Shown: positions 7,475 to 16,660, counted from the stretch's first letter. The stretch: DNA of 38,114 nucleotides from DATKZH01 sp964475955 (GCA_964475955.1 CAYYZY010000064.1:1-38114), one strand, 5' to 3'. Notes: a model not told the origin generated them from the sequence alone. Made by a program: numbers and translations.

Positions 7475-9757
7475 ATGAGCGCTCAGGGCTTCGGCACGAC
7501 GACGCGCGAACCCGCCGCCCGGCCGGCTGCGCGCGCCCGGGCGACGCGCGCTCTCCGGTTCCTGGTCGCCACGGTGCTCGCGGCGGCCCTGGCCGGCGCC
7601 CTGTGCCGATCTCCGGCCGCGCTGGCGCAGTCGGCCGCGCTGCACGTGGGTCGGGGGGCCGGGCTGAAGGTCGAGGTCGACATGCGCTGGCCGAGCGGCG
7701 GGGGCTATCGGCCGGTGCTGGTCACCGTCACCTCGGCGATCCCGACGAACGCCGACCGCACGCTGACCGTCGAGATCACCGCGACCCGGCTCATGAACTA
7801 CGCGGGGGACGACCTGCGGGTGGTGGAAGACGTCGAAATCCCGGCCGGCTGGCGCGTCGTTCGCAAGACGATTTCCGTGCCGCAGAACTTGGGGTGGAAT
7901 TCCTACAAAGTCAACGTGCTCGAAGACGGCCGATTGATCCGCGGGCTTTCGTGGTCGGGATCGGGGGACCCGTACATGTCGTGGGTCTGGGATGAGGGGC
8001 TCCCGAAGTTGCTGTTCGTCGGCGACAAGCTGCCCGACACGAGCGGGCTGGGCGCGGCGATCGACGTCGACCAGTACTACCAGTATCAGCCGAACGCCAA
8101 TCCGGGCACCGGGAAGACGCCGCTGCCCACGGCGCGGCCGGTCCCCGCCGCCGACCTGCCCACGCGCTGGATCGATTACACGAACCTCGACCTGATCTGC
8201 CTTTCGATCGGCGAGCTGGCCGGCCTATCCAACAAGCGGCCGGAAGCCTTGCGGGCGATTCTTGAGTGGGCTTCGGCGGGCGGTACGCTCATCGTGTACG
8301 GTGTCGGACGCGATTGGGCGCGGCTTCGCGAGCTGGAATCGATCGCCGGCCTGACTCCCGGCTCCGACGACCTCACCCGCGACCCGGCGGCCCGCCGCTG
8401 GACCAGGCCCAAGGAGGATCGATTCGGCTCGCGTCCCAAGGGGATCGGATGGAGTCCGAACGGGATGTACGGCGCGGCTGGGCCGGTGCTGGGCGGCGGC
8501 GGCAGCATGATGCCGGGCGTGCAACTCGGGATGGGGCAAGCCGAAGAGGACGTGGGCGAAGCCGGCGAGGAACTGGACGGCGCACTCGAGCCCACGGACT
8601 GCTTCCCGTTCGTCTACCGCGATTTCCGCCTGGGTTTGATCGCCGCCGTGGCCGACGACGACCCCTTCGCCTTGTCGGCGCGCCGGGCGAAGCTGGGATG
8701 GAGTTGGCTGTTGGACGCGATCGGCTCGCGCCGGCTCCTCTGGTTCCACCGGCACGGGACGTCGCCCTTGCGAGACAACCCGGAATTCTGGAACTTCCTG
8801 ATTCCCGGCGTGGGGCTTGCGCCGGTGACGGCCTTCCGCGTGTTGATCACGCTGTTCGTGCTGGCCATCGGTCCGTTGAATTACCTCTTGTTGCGGCGGT
8901 GGAAGAGCCTGCACCTGCTCGTGGTGACGGTGCCCGTCAGCGCGGCGGCCGTCACGCTGGCGCTTTTCGCCTACGCCATGGTGGCCGATGGATTGGGCAC
9001 CCGCGTGCGCGCGCGCAGCGTGACGCAGATCGACCAGCGCACGGGCCACGCGGCCTGCTGGGCGCGCCTGTCGTACTACGCGGGCCTCTCGCCGCACGGC
9101 GGGCTCACCTTCCCGGACGACGTGGCCGTGATCCCCTACGAGTACCTTCCGGGGGAAGATAACCGCATGCGCGAGCTGATCTGGCAGGGCGACCAGTGGC
9201 TGCTCTCCGGCTGGCTCCCTTCGCGCACCCCCACGCAGTTCCTCACGGTCCGCTCGCGCCGGACGACGCTGGGCCTGAAAGTCGCGCCCTCGGCGGGCGG
9301 CTCGGGCGCGCTCCGCGTGGAAAACGGCCTGGGCACCCACGTCGAGCAACTGCTCGTGCGCGACCGCGACGGGCGGTTCTTCTGGGCTGCCGACGTTCAA
9401 CCGGGCGCCGCGGTCGAGGCGACGCCGATCGAGGTGGAGGAGGCCAAGACGCGGCTTCGCAAGAGGTTCGACCAAGAGGTCCCGCGCTACCCGCCAGGCA
9501 TGGACCAGCGCAGCCAACCCGGTTACTCCTCGTGGAACAGCGCGCGGCGCCCGTGGCGTTGGACGGCCAACCAGGCGAACCTGCCTCCGGCTTCGCAGCG
9601 TGTCGGCATGTTGGAGATCACGCTGGGCCATGCGCGAACCGCCACGCTGGAGCCCGGCAGCTACACGGCCGTCGTCGAGAAGTCGCCCGAAGTGGTCTTC
9701 GGCACCAAGGCCGCCCGCCAGGAGGCCAGCTTCCACGTGATCCGGGGCAGATGGTGA
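7475..9757 (+). CDS. Exported membrane-anchored ABC transporter accessory protein
   Basis: A 760-residue protein. A signal or anchor segment (about residues 25-52, RALRFLVATVLAAALAGALC) leads into a large extracytoplasmic region. Residues about 237-280 (LDLICLSIGELAGL, then ILEWASAGGTLIVYG) look like a glutamine-amidotransferase-like Rossmann segment, as in accessory proteins of gliding/ABC-2 systems. Two membrane helices follow at about 454-476 and 482-508, and then a C-terminal beta-rich domain of about 240 residues. GAGGAGG lies 14 bases before the ATG at 7475; an upstream ATG at 7430 is possible. The next gene, an ABC ATPase, starts 8 bp after the stop, and the permease follows with a 4 bp overlap, so this is the first gene of a tight three-gene operon. 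The cargo is unknown. Confidence 0.8.
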   Translation: MSAQGFGTTTREPAARPAARARATRALRFLVATVLAAALAGALCRSPAALAQSAALHVGRGAGLKVEVDMRWPSGGGYRPVLVTVTSAIPTNADRTLTVEITATRLMNYAGDDLRVVEDVEIPAGWRVVRKTISVPQNLGWNSYKVNVLEDGRLIRGLSWSGSGDPYMSWVWDEGLPKLLFVGDKLPDTSGLGAAIDVDQYYQYQPNANPGTGKTPLPTARPVPAADLPTRWIDYTNLDLICLSIGELAGLSNKRPEALRAILEWASAGGTLIVYGVGRDWARLRELESIAGLTPGSDDLTRDPAARRWTRPKEDRFGSRPKGIGWSPNGMYGAAGPVLGGGGSMMPGVQLGMGQAEEDVGEAGEELDGALEPTDCFPFVYRDFRLGLIAAVADDDPFALSARRAKLGWSWLLDAIGSRRLLWFHRHGTSPLRDNPEFWNFLIPGVGLAPVTAFRVLITLFVLAIGPLNYLLLRRWKSLHLLVVTVPVSAAAVTLALFAYAMVADGLGTRVRARSVTQIDQRTGHAACWARLSYYAGLSPHGGLTFPDDVAVIPYEYLPGEDNRMRELIWQGDQWLLSGWLPSRTPTQFLTVRSRRTTLGLKVAPSAGGSGALRVENGLGTHVEQLLVRDRDGRFFWAADVQPGAAVEATPIEVEEAKTRLRKRFDQEVPRYPPGMDQRSQPGYSSWNSARRPWRWTANQANLPPASQRVGMLEITLGHARTATLEPGSYTAVVEKSPEVVFGTKAARQEASFHVIRGRW

Positions 9758-9765
9758 GGCGAGCG

Positions 9766-10713
9766 ATGGGCGACGGGCATCCGATGATCGAGCTTCGCGG
9801 GCTGCACCGCTACTTCGGCAAGACGAGGGCGGTGGACGACGTCTCGTTCCAGGTGACGCGCGGCCAGGTGTTCGGCTACATCGGCCCGAACGGCGCCGGG
9901 AAGACCACGAGCATGCGCATCCTGGCCACGCTCGATCTGCCCACCGCCGGCGACGCGCTGGTGGACGGCTTCTCCGTGGTCAACGACCCCGACCGCGTGC
10001 GCCGCCGCATCGGCTTCATGCCCGACTACTTCGGTACCTATTCCGACGTCAACGTGGTCGAATACCTCGACTTCTTCGCCCGGGCCTATCGGCTCCGCGG
10101 CAGAGATCGGACCCGCGCGATCGGGCACGTGATGGAGTTCACCGGCCTCAACGTGCTGGCCGAGAAACCGATAGGCGGCCTCTCCAAGGGGATGAAGCAG
10201 CGCCTCTGCCTCGGCCGGGCCCTGATCCACGACCCGGCCGTGATGGTGCTCGACGAGCCGGCCGCCGGCCTGGATCCCCGGGCGCGGATCGAGGTGCGCG
10301 AGATGATCCGCGATCTGGCCAACCGCGGGAAGGCGATCCTGATCAGCTCCCACATCCTGACCGAGCTGGCCGAGATCTGCGACGTGGTCGGCATCCTGGA
10401 GCGCGGGCGCCTGGCCGCGGTCGGCTCGGTGGAGGACATCCAGCGCCAGGGGCAATCGCCGCAGAACCTCGTCGAAGTGCGCCTTCTGGACGGGGTGGCG
10501 ACGCTCTGCAACTGGCTGGCCGAGCGGCCGAGCGTCACTCAGGTGCGCCGGGACGGCCCGGTCGTCCGCTTCCTGCACGCCGGGCGCCTGCCCGACGAGG
10601 CCGATCTGCTCAAGGCGATCGTCGACGCCGGCTTCCGGGTGCTGGCCTTCGGCTCGCGGCGGCGGTCGCTCGAAGACGTGTTCATGCAGGTGACCAAGGG
10701 ACTCGTGCAATGA
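9766..10713 (+). CDS. ABC transporter ATP-binding protein (ABC-2 type)
   Basis: A 315-residue ATPase. The Walker A motif is GPNGAGKTT (about residues 40-48), the signature LSKGMKQR (139-146), Walker B VMVLDE (159-164), the D-loop AGLD, and the H-loop SSHILTE. The C-terminal 80 residues (VEVRLLDGVATLCNW onward, ending EDVFMQVTKGLV) form the accessory domain typical of ABC-2 and drug/polysaccharide-type ATPases. ATG codons at 9751, 9766 and 9784 are in frame; I chose 9766 because GGTGAGGCGAG lies just upstream. Its stop codon overlaps the permease start (ATGA), which implies translational coupling. It energises the permease encoded next. Confidence 0.93.
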   Translation: MGDGHPMIELRGLHRYFGKTRAVDDVSFQVTRGQVFGYIGPNGAGKTTSMRILATLDLPTAGDALVDGFSVVNDPDRVRRRIGFMPDYFGTYSDVNVVEYLDFFARAYRLRGRDRTRAIGHVMEFTGLNVLAEKPIGGLSKGMKQRLCLGRALIHDPAVMVLDEPAAGLDPRARIEVREMIRDLANRGKAILISSHILTELAEICDVVGILERGRLAAVGSVEDIQRQGQSPQNLVEVRLLDGVATLCNWLAERPSVTQVRRDGPVVRFLHAGRLPDEADLLKAIVDAGFRVLAFGSRRRSLEDVFMQVTKGLVQ

Positions 10714-12416
10714 GCGCCGAAAGGCAGGACACCAGCGCCCTCGCTTTTCCCGCCAAAGGGGACCGGGCGGAAGCGGGTCGCTCTCCGTTTTCAGCCGCGG
10801 AACGGGTGCTGGTCTGGGTCGGTGAGCGGCTGAATCCCATCCTCGTGAAGGAGGCCCGGCAGTCGCTCAAGAGCCGCCAGTTCGTGATCACCTTCGGCCT
10901 GCTCCTGCTCTGCGGCTGGGCCTGGTCGTTCTTGGGCATGGCGTGGATGGGGCCCGAGGCCTCGTACACCGGCAAGGGCCCCGAGATGTTCCTCGGCTAC
11001 GCGGTGATCCTCGCGTTTCCGCTGCTGGTGATCGTGCCCTTCTGGTCGTTCCGCTCGCTCGCCGCGGAGCAGGAAGACCGGACTTACGAGCTGCTTTCGA
11101 TCACGTCGCTCGGGCCGCCGCAGATCGTCGGCGGGAAGCTCGCCAGCGCGGGCCTCCAGATGCTCGTCTACCTTTCGGCGATCTCGCCGTGCCTGGCGTT
11201 CACCTACATGCTTCGCGGCATCGCCTTCCCCACGATCGCGATCGTGCTCTTCTACCTCGCGCTCGCCTCGCTGGGGCTTTCGCTCGTCGGGTTGCTGGTG
11301 GGCACGCTCACCAGCGAGAAGCACTGGCAGGTCGTGCTCTCGGTGGCGTGGATCATCGCCCTCTTGTTCGCGTTCGGGTTCGCCTGGGGCATCGTGAGCT
11401 GGATCGTCTGGGAGGACGAGCTTTCGGCCGTGGGCGCGTCGGCGTTCTGGGAGGGGGTCGCCATCCTGCTGACGGCCTACGCGACCTACTTCGCGCTGGT
11501 CTTCTACGCCGCCGTGGCGCAGATCAGCTTCGCCAGCGACAACCGCTCCACCCGGCTCCGCGCGATCATGATCGTCCAGCACGTCTGCTGCGTGGCGTGG
11601 GTCGTCTGGGGGCTGGCCGCGCACGAGGCGCCGAGCGAGGTCCTGCTGTTCGTGCTGACGCTCCTGGGGATCCATTGGTACGCCATGGGGGCGCTGATGA
11701 CGGGCGAGTCGCCGGAACTGTCGCCGCGCGTCAAGCGCGGCCTGCCGCAGAGCTTCCTGGGCCGCGTGTTCTTGACCTGGCTCAACCCCGGGCCGGGCAC
11801 CGGGTACATGTTCGCCGTCTGCGGCTCGCTGGCCGGACTCACCGTGGCGGCGTTCATCGTCTTCGCCCGGGAAGGCTACGGGGCGTCGACGCTGGTGCGA
11901 TCCTGGTCGACGGGCGATTCCGAGCGCGTGCTCGTGTTCGGCGTGCTCGTGCTGGCGTATCTGATCGTTTACCTCGGCATCGGGCTACTGTTGATTCGCC
12001 TGTTGCACCGGTTCGGGCAGGTGGTGATGTTCCTGGGCGTCTTGATCCAGCTCCTGCTCGTCGTGGCCGGCTGCGCCGTGCCGGCCGTGGTGCAGACCAC
12101 CTCGCCGGCGTACTACTACGGCGGCTACAGCCTGTTGCACGGGACCAATCCGTTCTGGACGCTCGCCGAAGTGGGCGACGGCAGCCCGTTGCCCGTCGAA
12201 ACCCCCGTGCTGCTGGTCGCCGTGCCGTCGGCGGCCTTGGCGATCTTCCTGATGAACCTGCCGGGCATCGTGCGCGAGGTGCGGCACGTGCGAATCCCCA
12301 AGCCGGAGCGGGTCGCCGCCGAGGACGCCGCGCTGGCCGCGGTAAAAAGGCCCCCCGAGCCGGTCCGTACCAGCCCCTGGGACGTGGTCGAGCCGGACCA
12401 GAAGGTGACGGGGTGA
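10710..12416 (+). CDS. ABC-2 type transporter permease
   Basis: A 568-residue integral membrane protein with roughly a dozen hydrophobic segments. The N-terminal motif NPILVKEARQSLKSRQF precedes the first helix and is the coupling region seen in planctomycete ABC-2 permeases. The ATG overlaps the ATPase stop by 4 bp. A short charged C-terminal tail (about residues 520-568) is presumably cytoplasmic. The final codons (KVTG and stop) lie inside a dispersed GGTGACGGGG repeat, so the natural C-terminus may have been altered by insertion of that repeat. Together with the ATPase and the exported accessory protein it should form one exporter; the substrate cannot be read from sequence. Confidence 0.9.
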   Translation: MSAERQDTSALAFPAKGDRAEAGRSPFSAAERVLVWVGERLNPILVKEARQSLKSRQFVITFGLLLLCGWAWSFLGMAWMGPEASYTGKGPEMFLGYAVILAFPLLVIVPFWSFRSLAAEQEDRTYELLSITSLGPPQIVGGKLASAGLQMLVYLSAISPCLAFTYMLRGIAFPTIAIVLFYLALASLGLSLVGLLVGTLTSEKHWQVVLSVAWIIALLFAFGFAWGIVSWIVWEDELSAVGASAFWEGVAILLTAYATYFALVFYAAVAQISFASDNRSTRLRAIMIVQHVCCVAWVVWGLAAHEAPSEVLLFVLTLLGIHWYAMGALMTGESPELSPRVKRGLPQSFLGRVFLTWLNPGPGTGYMFAVCGSLAGLTVAAFIVFAREGYGASTLVRSWSTGDSERVLVFGVLVLAYLIVYLGIGLLLIRLLHRFGQVVMFLGVLIQLLLVVAGCAVPAVVQTTSPAYYYGGYSLLHGTNPFWTLAEVGDGSPLPVETPVLLVAVPSAALAIFLMNLPGIVREVRHVRIPKPERVAAEDAALAAVKRPPEPVRTSPWDVVEPDQKVTG

Positions 12417-12427
12417 CAAGGTGAAGG
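12404..12427. repeat. Dispersed GGTGAC-type repeat at the permease stop codon
   Basis: The sequence GGTGACGGGGTGACAAGGTG plus AAGG matches 16636-16660 except for one indel and one substitution. It covers the permease stop codon and continues downstream with degenerate GTGA units. Confidence 0.7.
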
Positions 12428-12473
12428 GGTGACAACGTGAGGAATGCGGTGCCCCGCGTGCGTCCTTCCCCCC

Positions 12474-13811
12474 TCATCCCTCAACCTTAATTTCGCAGCG
12501 ATTCTCGCCGTCCTTCGTTAGCGTGAACGATTGCTTGACCGGCTTCCGGCCTTCGCGCGTGACGCTGAGCCAGTAGTCGCCGAGAAAGCCGCGGAAGGAG
12601 GCCGTGCCGTCGGCGCCGCTTCGCAGCGTCGTTTCGGTCCACCACTTGCCCTTGATCAGCTCCATCAGGGCGTGGTAGGCCGGCTTGGGCGACATGTCTT
12701 CGCGCAGGAAGCCCGCCGGCGCGCCCTGCCAGGCGTGCAGGTCGCTGAAGTCCCACCAGGTGATCGCTTCGACGGCCGGGTGGGAGAAGAGCATGGTGTA
12801 GAAGCGGACGACTTGCTCGGCCTGGTACGCCTCGCCTTCGGGGGTCGACGGCCACGGCTTGCTTCGGGCCCTCCGCCACGTGCGGTCGCCGGAGAGGACG
12901 GTCGTTTCCGTGAAGTGTAGCGGTACGCCGAACCGCGAGAACCGCTCGCACACCGACCAGATCTTGCCGGTCGGCCACGCCCCGCCGTGCATGTGGCTCT
13001 GGATGCCGATCACGTCGTACAGCGGCTCGCCCTCCGAGTCGACCAGGCCCTCGATCACCCGCTCGTAGGCCGGGTCGGTCCGATAGTCGTTGATCAGCAG
13101 GATCGCGTTCGGATTGGCCGCCCGGGCGTGCTCGAAGCACTCCCGCGTGAACTCCAGGCGCCCCACCTCCTTCCACATGGCGCTGTGTTTGGGCGCGCGG
13201 CGCCGCACGAATTCCTCCCGGTCGAAGTGCGTGGCCTCGTTGACCACGTCCCACCGGTCGATCAGTCCGGCGAACCGCGACACGCAATCTTCGATCCGTG
13301 CCATTTGCAGGCGGCGGATCTCCTGCAAGTCGTCGGGAAGCCAGCGGGGATCGGCGTGGTTCCAGGCCAGCGGATGCCCCTTGGTGGCGACGCCGTGTTC
13401 GCGGCACCACCGGGCGACCCGCTCGGCGTACGCGTGCGACGGCTTCCCCCGCTGCGGCTCGTAGCTGGCCCAATAGAAACCCAGCGTGGCGTAGTTGAGC
13501 AACTCGGCGAAACGCTCGCGGTAGGCCGCCTCGAGATCCTCGTTGGGAAGACGGCCCCACTTGAAGATGTTCGAGCCGAACAGGAACGCGTGCCGTGTTT
13601 GGGCCACGGCGACCTTCGCGCCCGGCACGGGCTTGCCCGCGGCGTCGACCACGCACACCGTGGCGTCGGCCTTTCGGTGCCGCTCGACCCGCGCGTCGGC
13701 GCCCGCCAGAAGCTCAGCCTCCGAGGGGTCCGCGGCCCGGGCGACACACGGCAAGGTCAAAACGGCGAGGGCGGCCGGCAGGCTCATCAGTAGGGATAAG
13801 GCGCGCCACAT
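12474..13811 (-). CDS. Secreted GH10 endo-xylanase-like glycoside hydrolase
   Basis: A 445-residue protein with a signal peptide (residues 1-27, cleavage near ARAAD). Family 10 hallmarks are all present: GHPLAWNHADPRWL (145-158, the GH10 GHxLxWH region), WDVVNEA with the acid/base Glu192, and HFTETTV with the nucleophile Glu302, followed by TWWDFSDLHAW near 351-361. The N-terminal module (about 50-80, TVCVVDAAGKPVPGAKVAV) and the C-terminal module (about 390-445) resemble small beta-sandwich domains that flank planctomycete GH10 enzymes. It should cleave beta-1,4-xylan or a related glycan outside the cytoplasm. It stands alone, convergent with the ABC operon and divergent from the sirtuin gene, with no sugar transporter nearby. 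Confidence 0.92.
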   Translation of the reverse strand: MWRALSLLMSLPAALAVLTLPCVARAADPSEAELLAGADARVERHRKADATVCVVDAAGKPVPGAKVAVAQTRHAFLFGSNIFKWGRLPNEDLEAAYRERFAELLNYATLGFYWASYEPQRGKPSHAYAERVARWCREHGVATKGHPLAWNHADPRWLPDDLQEIRRLQMARIEDCVSRFAGLIDRWDVVNEATHFDREEFVRRRAPKHSAMWKEVGRLEFTRECFEHARAANPNAILLINDYRTDPAYERVIEGLVDSEGEPLYDVIGIQSHMHGGAWPTGKIWSVCERFSRFGVPLHFTETTVLSGDRTWRRARSKPWPSTPEGEAYQAEQVVRFYTMLFSHPAVEAITWWDFSDLHAWQGAPAGFLREDMSPKPAYHALMELIKGKWWTETTLRSGADGTASFRGFLGDYWLSVTREGRKPVKQSFTLTKDGENRCEIKVEG

Positions 13812-14063
13812 GCTTCGTTCTCCTTGGGAATAGAGTCATGTTGGTGTCGTTTGAAGTGCGGCGACTTGTCGCCGCTTTCTCGATCATTTACTCTGGTTCC
13901 CGAGCTCGTGCTTGGTAACAACGGTGCCCGGCAGCGAATCTACGCATTCTCGCCAAACGAGCAAGATTGTACGCAACCACGCAGAGGTGTTCCAGGCCGG
14001 CGGCTCGTTGAAAACGCGCCCCGCCCGGGGCCGGCCTTCCAGAGACGGAAAGCGCACCCAATC

Positions 14064-14849
14064 ATGGATCCTTGCGAGAACGAAACCGAAGCGATCGGCC
14101 GCGTCGTCGAGTTTCTGGCCGCCGCGCGCAGCGTGCTGTGCATCACCGGGGCGGGCATCTCGGCCGATTCGGGCCTGCCGACCTATCGCGGGATCGGCGG
14201 CCTGTACGACGTGGACGTGACCGAGGACGGGCTGCCCATCGAAGAGGCCCTCTCCGGCTACGTGATGCGGGCCCGGCCGGAGCTGACCTGGAAGTATCTG
14301 GCCCAGATCGGCCGGGCGGCCGAAGGGGCCCGGTTCAACCGGGGGCACGAGGTGATCGCCGAGATGGAGTCGCACTTCGAGCGGGTGTGGACGCTGACGC
14401 AGAACGTCGACGGCCTCCATCGCCAGGCCGGCTCGCGGAACGTGATCGACATTCACGGTCGGATGCACGAGCTGTATTGCCCGTGGTGCCGCTTCCGCCA
14501 GTCGGTCGACTCGTACCGCGAACTGACGATCCCGCCGTCCTGCCCGGAGTGCGAGGAGATCCTCCGCCCCGACGTAGTCATGTTCGGCGAGATGCTGTCC
14601 CAGGAGAAGATCGATACGCTCTACCGCGAGGCGGCCGAGGGGTTCGACGTCGTCTTCACCATCGGCACTACCAGCGTCTTCCCCTACATCGCCCAGCCGG
14701 TCATCGCCGCAAGCCGCGCGGGTGTGCCGACCGTGGAGATCAACCCCGGCACGAGCGAGGTGTCGGACGTGGTCGACGTCAGGCTGGCCATGCGCGCGGC
14801 CCAGGCGCTCGACGCGATCTGGCGCCGGTACCGGGAGATCCCCGCCTAG
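14064..14849 (+). CDS. NAD-dependent protein deacylase of the SIR2 family
   Basis: A 261-residue sirtuin that removes acyl groups from lysines using NAD. Motifs in order: GAGISADSGLPTYRG (29-43, NAD binding), TQNVDGLH (112-119), catalytic His131 in HGRMHE, a zinc site C139-x2-C142 and C160-x2-C163, and GTTSVFPYIA (201-210). Aligned by eye with E. coli CobB, the position of the Tyr-x-x-Arg pair that favours succinyl-lysine reads Y78-L-A-Q81, so the Arg is absent. Plain deacetylase activity is more likely. The start at 14064 gives the family N-terminus but has only a weak purine-rich ribosome site. It is not linked to an acetyltransferase or acyl-CoA synthetase gene here. Confidence 0.92.
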   Translation: MDPCENETEAIGRVVEFLAAARSVLCITGAGISADSGLPTYRGIGGLYDVDVTEDGLPIEEALSGYVMRARPELTWKYLAQIGRAAEGARFNRGHEVIAEMESHFERVWTLTQNVDGLHRQAGSRNVIDIHGRMHELYCPWCRFRQSVDSYRELTIPPSCPECEEILRPDVVMFGEMLSQEKIDTLYREAAEGFDVVFTIGTTSVFPYIAQPVIAASRAGVPTVEINPGTSEVSDVVDVRLAMRAAQALDAIWRRYREIPA

Positions 14850-14974
14850 CCCGCCGCGTCGGTTGACGCCGCCCTGCGACCGGCGTACGCTCTTCGTCCA
14901 GGGGCCTTTCGCCGTGTGGACGGCGTTCGTAGTGACCGCGTTCATGGGGCCGCCGAGAGACGTCGCTCGGTTCG

Positions 14975-14992
14975 GGCCCGATGAATCGGGCC
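14975..14992. repeat. GGCCCGAT palindrome
   Basis: Arms GGCCCGAT and ATCGGGCC of 8 bp flank GA, in the 195 bp spacer between the sirtuin and sulfatase genes. A decayed relative lies near 6788. It is consistent with a small dispersed palindromic element. Confidence 0.6.
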
Positions 14993-15044
14993 GCTACGGA
15001 GCCTGACCCGCGCCAAGTCCAGCCAGACGCAATGGAGCAGAACC

Positions 15045-16610
15045 ATGAAACGGGACGAGCCGAACCGAACCAACCGCGCCCACGTCGATCGGCGGAATTT
15101 CCTCACGCACCTCGGGCTGGGGGCGGCCGGGGCCGCGGCCTACGGCGCGGCGGCCCACGGGGCCGAGCAAGCGAGAGAGGCCGATCCCCCCGAGTTGAAG
15201 CCCGAGCAGAAGGAGATGCAGGAACGCCGCGTGCGCAACCGGGCCGCCAGGGCGATCGGGAAGTCGGCCAAGTCGAACGGCCTGAACCTGGTGGTGCTCA
15301 TTGCCGACACCTTCCGGCTCGACCACCTCGGGGCCTACGGGGCCGAGCGTGCGAAAACCCCCTGCCTCGACCAGTTGGCCTCCGAAAGCGTGCTGTTCGA
15401 GAACGCCTTCGCCGACGGGCTGCCGACGATCCCGTGCCGGCGCTGCTATCACACGGGCAAGTCGGTCGTGCCCGGCGCGGCCTGGATCCCGCACCCGGCC
15501 GGCGAGGTCAACATGGCCCAGATCCTGGGGACCCACGGGTTCTGGACGGGCCTGGTGTGCGACGTCTACCACTACTTCAAACCCGACATGAACCTCCACG
15601 CCGGCTTCGACACCTGGGAATGGGTCCGCGGCCACGAGAGCGACCACTACCTGGGCGGCCCCCGCGAGCAGTTTCAGCCCAAGAACCACATGCCGGCCGA
15701 CCTGTGGAACCCAGGCTACGACAACGCGATGCGCACGTACATGATGAACTCGCAGCACTGGGAAACGGAGGACGACTACCTGGCCGCCCAGACCGTCGCC
15801 CGGTCCACGAAGTGGCTCGAGCGGAACGCGACGAATACGCCGTTCATGCTCTGGATCGAGATGTTCGATCCGCACGAGCCGTGGGACGCGCCGCCGCGGT
15901 TCCAGAAGATGTACCGCGACGACTACGGCTTCGAGCGCTTCCTCTTCGGCTACGGGGTGCAGGGCGGCAAGAACAAGCCCGACTTCACCCCCCACCTGCC
16001 CGTCATCCGCGACCTCTACGCCGCCGAGGTGAGCTACGTCGACCACTGCGTGGGCCGTTTCATGGAGTCGATGGAGAAGATGAAGCTGTTGGACGATACC
16101 ATCGTCGTCTTCACCACCGACCACGGCACGCACCTCGGCGAGTTGGGCTACGTGCAGAAGCAGCCGGCCCTGCTCAACTCGCTCGTGATGCAACTGCCGT
16201 TCATGATCCGGCACCCCGACCGGAGCACGGCGGGCAGGCGAGTCGACGAGTTGGTCTCGGCCGTCGACTTCGCGCCCACGTTCTGCCACATGCTGGGGAT
16301 CGACGACCAGGAACAGATGGACGGCCGCAACATGTGGCCGTTGGCGACCAGCCGGTCGGAGCGGCTCCACGACCGCGTGTTCACGCAGTTCAACCAGTTC
16401 GCCTCGGTCCGCGACCGCCGCTGGCACTACTTCCAGCACGTCCGCGGCAACCACCGCGGCGCGGGCCCGTGCCTCTACGACCTGGAGCAAGACCCCCAAC
16501 AGACGCAGAACGTGATCGAGGCCCACGCCGACGCCGCCGCCGCCTGCCGCAGCAACCTGGCCGACCGGCTCGGGCAGGAGTTGCCGGACGTGGCGCCGGT
16601 GGCGGGGTGA
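15045..16610 (+). CDS. Tat-exported sulfatase-like hydrolase with Thr at the formylglycine position
   Basis: A 521-residue member of the alkaline phosphatase/sulfatase superfamily. The N-terminus carries a twin-arginine motif, DRRNFLTHLGLGAAGAAA (residues 15-32). Metal ligands are visible in IADTFRLDH (86-94) and TTDHGTHLGE. The position aligned with the sulfatase C-x-P-S-R motif reads T128-I-P-C-R132, followed by TGK, so the residue normally converted to formylglycine is threonine. Thr nucleophiles occur in phosphoethanolamine transferases of the same superfamily, so the substrate may be a phosphoester rather than a sulfate ester; that is inference. The C-terminus has the usual LYDLEQDP segment. 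No formylglycine-generating enzyme gene is nearby. The frame is complete and stands alone. Confidence 0.88.
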   Translation: MKRDEPNRTNRAHVDRRNFLTHLGLGAAGAAAYGAAAHGAEQAREADPPELKPEQKEMQERRVRNRAARAIGKSAKSNGLNLVVLIADTFRLDHLGAYGAERAKTPCLDQLASESVLFENAFADGLPTIPCRRCYHTGKSVVPGAAWIPHPAGEVNMAQILGTHGFWTGLVCDVYHYFKPDMNLHAGFDTWEWVRGHESDHYLGGPREQFQPKNHMPADLWNPGYDNAMRTYMMNSQHWETEDDYLAAQTVARSTKWLERNATNTPFMLWIEMFDPHEPWDAPPRFQKMYRDDYGFERFLFGYGVQGGKNKPDFTPHLPVIRDLYAAEVSYVDHCVGRFMESMEKMKLLDDTIVVFTTDHGTHLGELGYVQKQPALLNSLVMQLPFMIRHPDRSTAGRRVDELVSAVDFAPTFCHMLGIDDQEQMDGRNMWPLATSRSERLHDRVFTQFNQFASVRDRRWHYFQHVRGNHRGAGPCLYDLEQDPQQTQNVIEAHADAAAACRSNLADRLGQELPDVAPVAG

Positions 16611-16635
16611 AGTGTTGGCGGGGGCGGGGTGAAGC

Positions 16636-16660
16636 GGTGACGGGGGTGACAAGGTGACGG
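16636..16660. repeat. Dispersed GGTGAC-type repeat downstream of the sulfatase gene
   Basis: The second copy of the element at the permease stop codon (12404-12427). It reads GGTGACGGGGGTGACAAGGT plus GACGG and begins 25 bp beyond the sulfatase stop. Confidence 0.7.
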
